64,000 nt of DNA. Origin: Mucilaginibacter xinganensis. GTDB lineage: Bacteria > Bacteroidota > Bacteroidia > Sphingobacteriales > Sphingobacteriaceae. The notes beneath the pieces are model-generated. The model ran no database searches, was not told the origin of the DNA, and saw only the letters and a list, made by a program, of their open reading frames with translations. The DNA is taken from the NCBI GenBank assembly GCA_026225055.1, contig JAMFSA010000200.1, forward strand, positions 124,001 to 188,000. Direction: 5' to 3'. Both the position numbers and the translations under genes were made by a program. Below, piece after piece: positions 63,386 through 64,000 of the stretch; the first letter of the stretch is position 1; the number at the start of each line of letters is the position of its first letter.

Positions 63386-63868
63386 TTATAAAGGATGGAT
63401 GTACTTATCGTCCTGAACGTTAAGCACTCTTCCGAAGTAAGTTGTGAAGTTCGGCTGTAGACTTACTTCTTTTGCTCTTGTGCATAGTGGATAGCATTTA
63501 ATTAGCTCCCTGATGGTAGCTTCATGCTCGCAATTGTTAAAGGCGTAGGATATATCATAGCTATAAGTGAACGAGCATTCAAGATGGAAGTAAAAGGTGC
63601 CAGTCATGAAAGAGTGCATAGCAAAGGCATCCTCTGTATTATCGTTGCGATAATCGCGCTCAAAGCATGTTGGATGTTCTGTTGCTAGCAGCTTCTTTAC
63701 CTTAGCCAGTGTAATCAGGAACTGGCCCTCGATGGTTTCGTTGGTTAGCTGCATTGTAGATTGTTTGTAGAGTTTCCTTGCAAGTAGCCAGCGTTTAGGT
63801 AGCCGATCTTGCATAGCTAAGGGTTTGATGAGTTGTTTTTTACTGTTGGATGGTTGATTATGTGCCAT
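63386..63868 (-). CDS. hypothetical protein, 160 aa
   Basis: Not recognised. A basic N-terminus (SNSKKQLIKPLAMQDRLPKR) precedes an alpha/beta body (GQFLITLAKVKKLLATEHPT, GTFYFHLECSFTYSYDISYA, CEHEATIRELIKCYPLC) with five cysteines spread through it. The first ATG is used; an internal ATG at residue 19 or 39 could also serve. It is the last gene of the window, followed on the right by about 130 bp with only a 14-bp palindrome at 63911. Confidence 0.6.
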   Translation of the reverse strand: MAHNQPSNSKKQLIKPLAMQDRLPKRWLLARKLYKQSTMQLTNETIEGQFLITLAKVKKLLATEHPTCFERDYRNDNTEDAFAMHSFMTGTFYFHLECSFTYSYDISYAFNNCEHEATIRELIKCYPLCTRAKEVSLQPNFTTYFGRVLNVQDDKYIHPL

Positions 63869-64000
63869 GATTTACGGGTTTGGTATGCTTCGGTGATGGG
63901 AGTTCACACTTGATTAGCTAATCAGTCATTATGGCTACGCCAGCTTTTAAAGCAAACAGAATGTAGTCAGGCTTTCAAAGGCACTGTCTATAGAATATGT

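Noticed and set aside
63911-63924. 14-bp perfect palindrome TGATTAGCTAATCA
   Set aside because: Short and AT-rich, with no gene start at a useful distance; likely chance.

Overview
The window is a chromosomal piece of a Bacteroidota bacterium, most likely a Sphingobacteriaceae member close to Mucilaginibacter or Pedobacter. This rests on a SusC/SusD pair, an ECF sigma/FecR/TonB-receptor trio, a UpxY-type NusG paralog, DUF6443 RHS-like debris, weak ribosome-binding sites and promoter-like boxes of the TAnnTTTG kind. Taxonomy is inferred from gene content only.

Layout. (1) 1-11748, minus strand: a Wzx/Wzc-type exopolysaccharide operon running from a Wza-like lipoprotein and a Wzc tyrosine kinase through a flippase, five glycosyltransferases, a sugar-nucleotide epimerase and an acyltransferase, leaving the window at base 1. 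A UpxY-like antiterminator (12353-12871) is divergent from it. (2) 12900-16200: an AT-rich, gene-poor zone with a small HTH gene, a hypothetical gene and two tiny membrane-peptide ORFs that are easily missed. (3) 16203-39342: a polysaccharide utilisation locus, probably for a beta-galactan or arabinogalactan side chain: zinc alcohol dehydrogenase, GH2, AraC regulator, GH43-like lipoprotein, SusC, SusD, a clan GH-A hydrolase, GH35 beta-galactosidase, MFS sugar importer, a DUF5107-TPR protein and aldose epimerase. Five paired RTCCAT half-sites, each pair spaced exactly 21 bp, lie in front of its transcription units. In four of them a promoter-like -7 box follows after exactly 22 bp, so the operator of the local AraC protein can be read from the sequence. 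(4) 39546-45418: three paralogous AraC-type regulators, the first frameshifted and fused to PAS-like domains, alternating with two NAD(P)-dependent oxidoreductases and short gene remnants. (5) 45568-48462: a gene graveyard with a truncated DUF6443/RHS-like ORF joined to the nuclease half of a Shedu protein, a ParB-fold-like ORF and a HEPN-like ORF broken by a 5-bp tandem duplication. (6) 48463-53051: TonB receptor, FecR anti-sigma and ECF sigma factor. (7) 53421-64000+: two tRNA 3' fragments (Met-CAT, Lys-CTT), each still followed by its terminator, mark the left edge of an integrated element that runs off the right of the window.

The most striking structure is just inside that element. Four unrelated single-ORF units on the minus strand are separated and bounded by five copies of a repeat that is exactly 54 bp each time, with inverted ends (AATTCAAG / CTTGAATT) and a conserved TTTATARAG core. 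In two units the stop codon of the gene lies inside the repeat. The arrangement looks like a gene-cassette array, although the repeat does not carry the usual integron attC core. The rest of the element holds a Trypco2-like protein, an adenine-methylase-like protein lacking the NPPY motif, several hypothetical genes, a recurring family of stem-loops and a probable small RNA.
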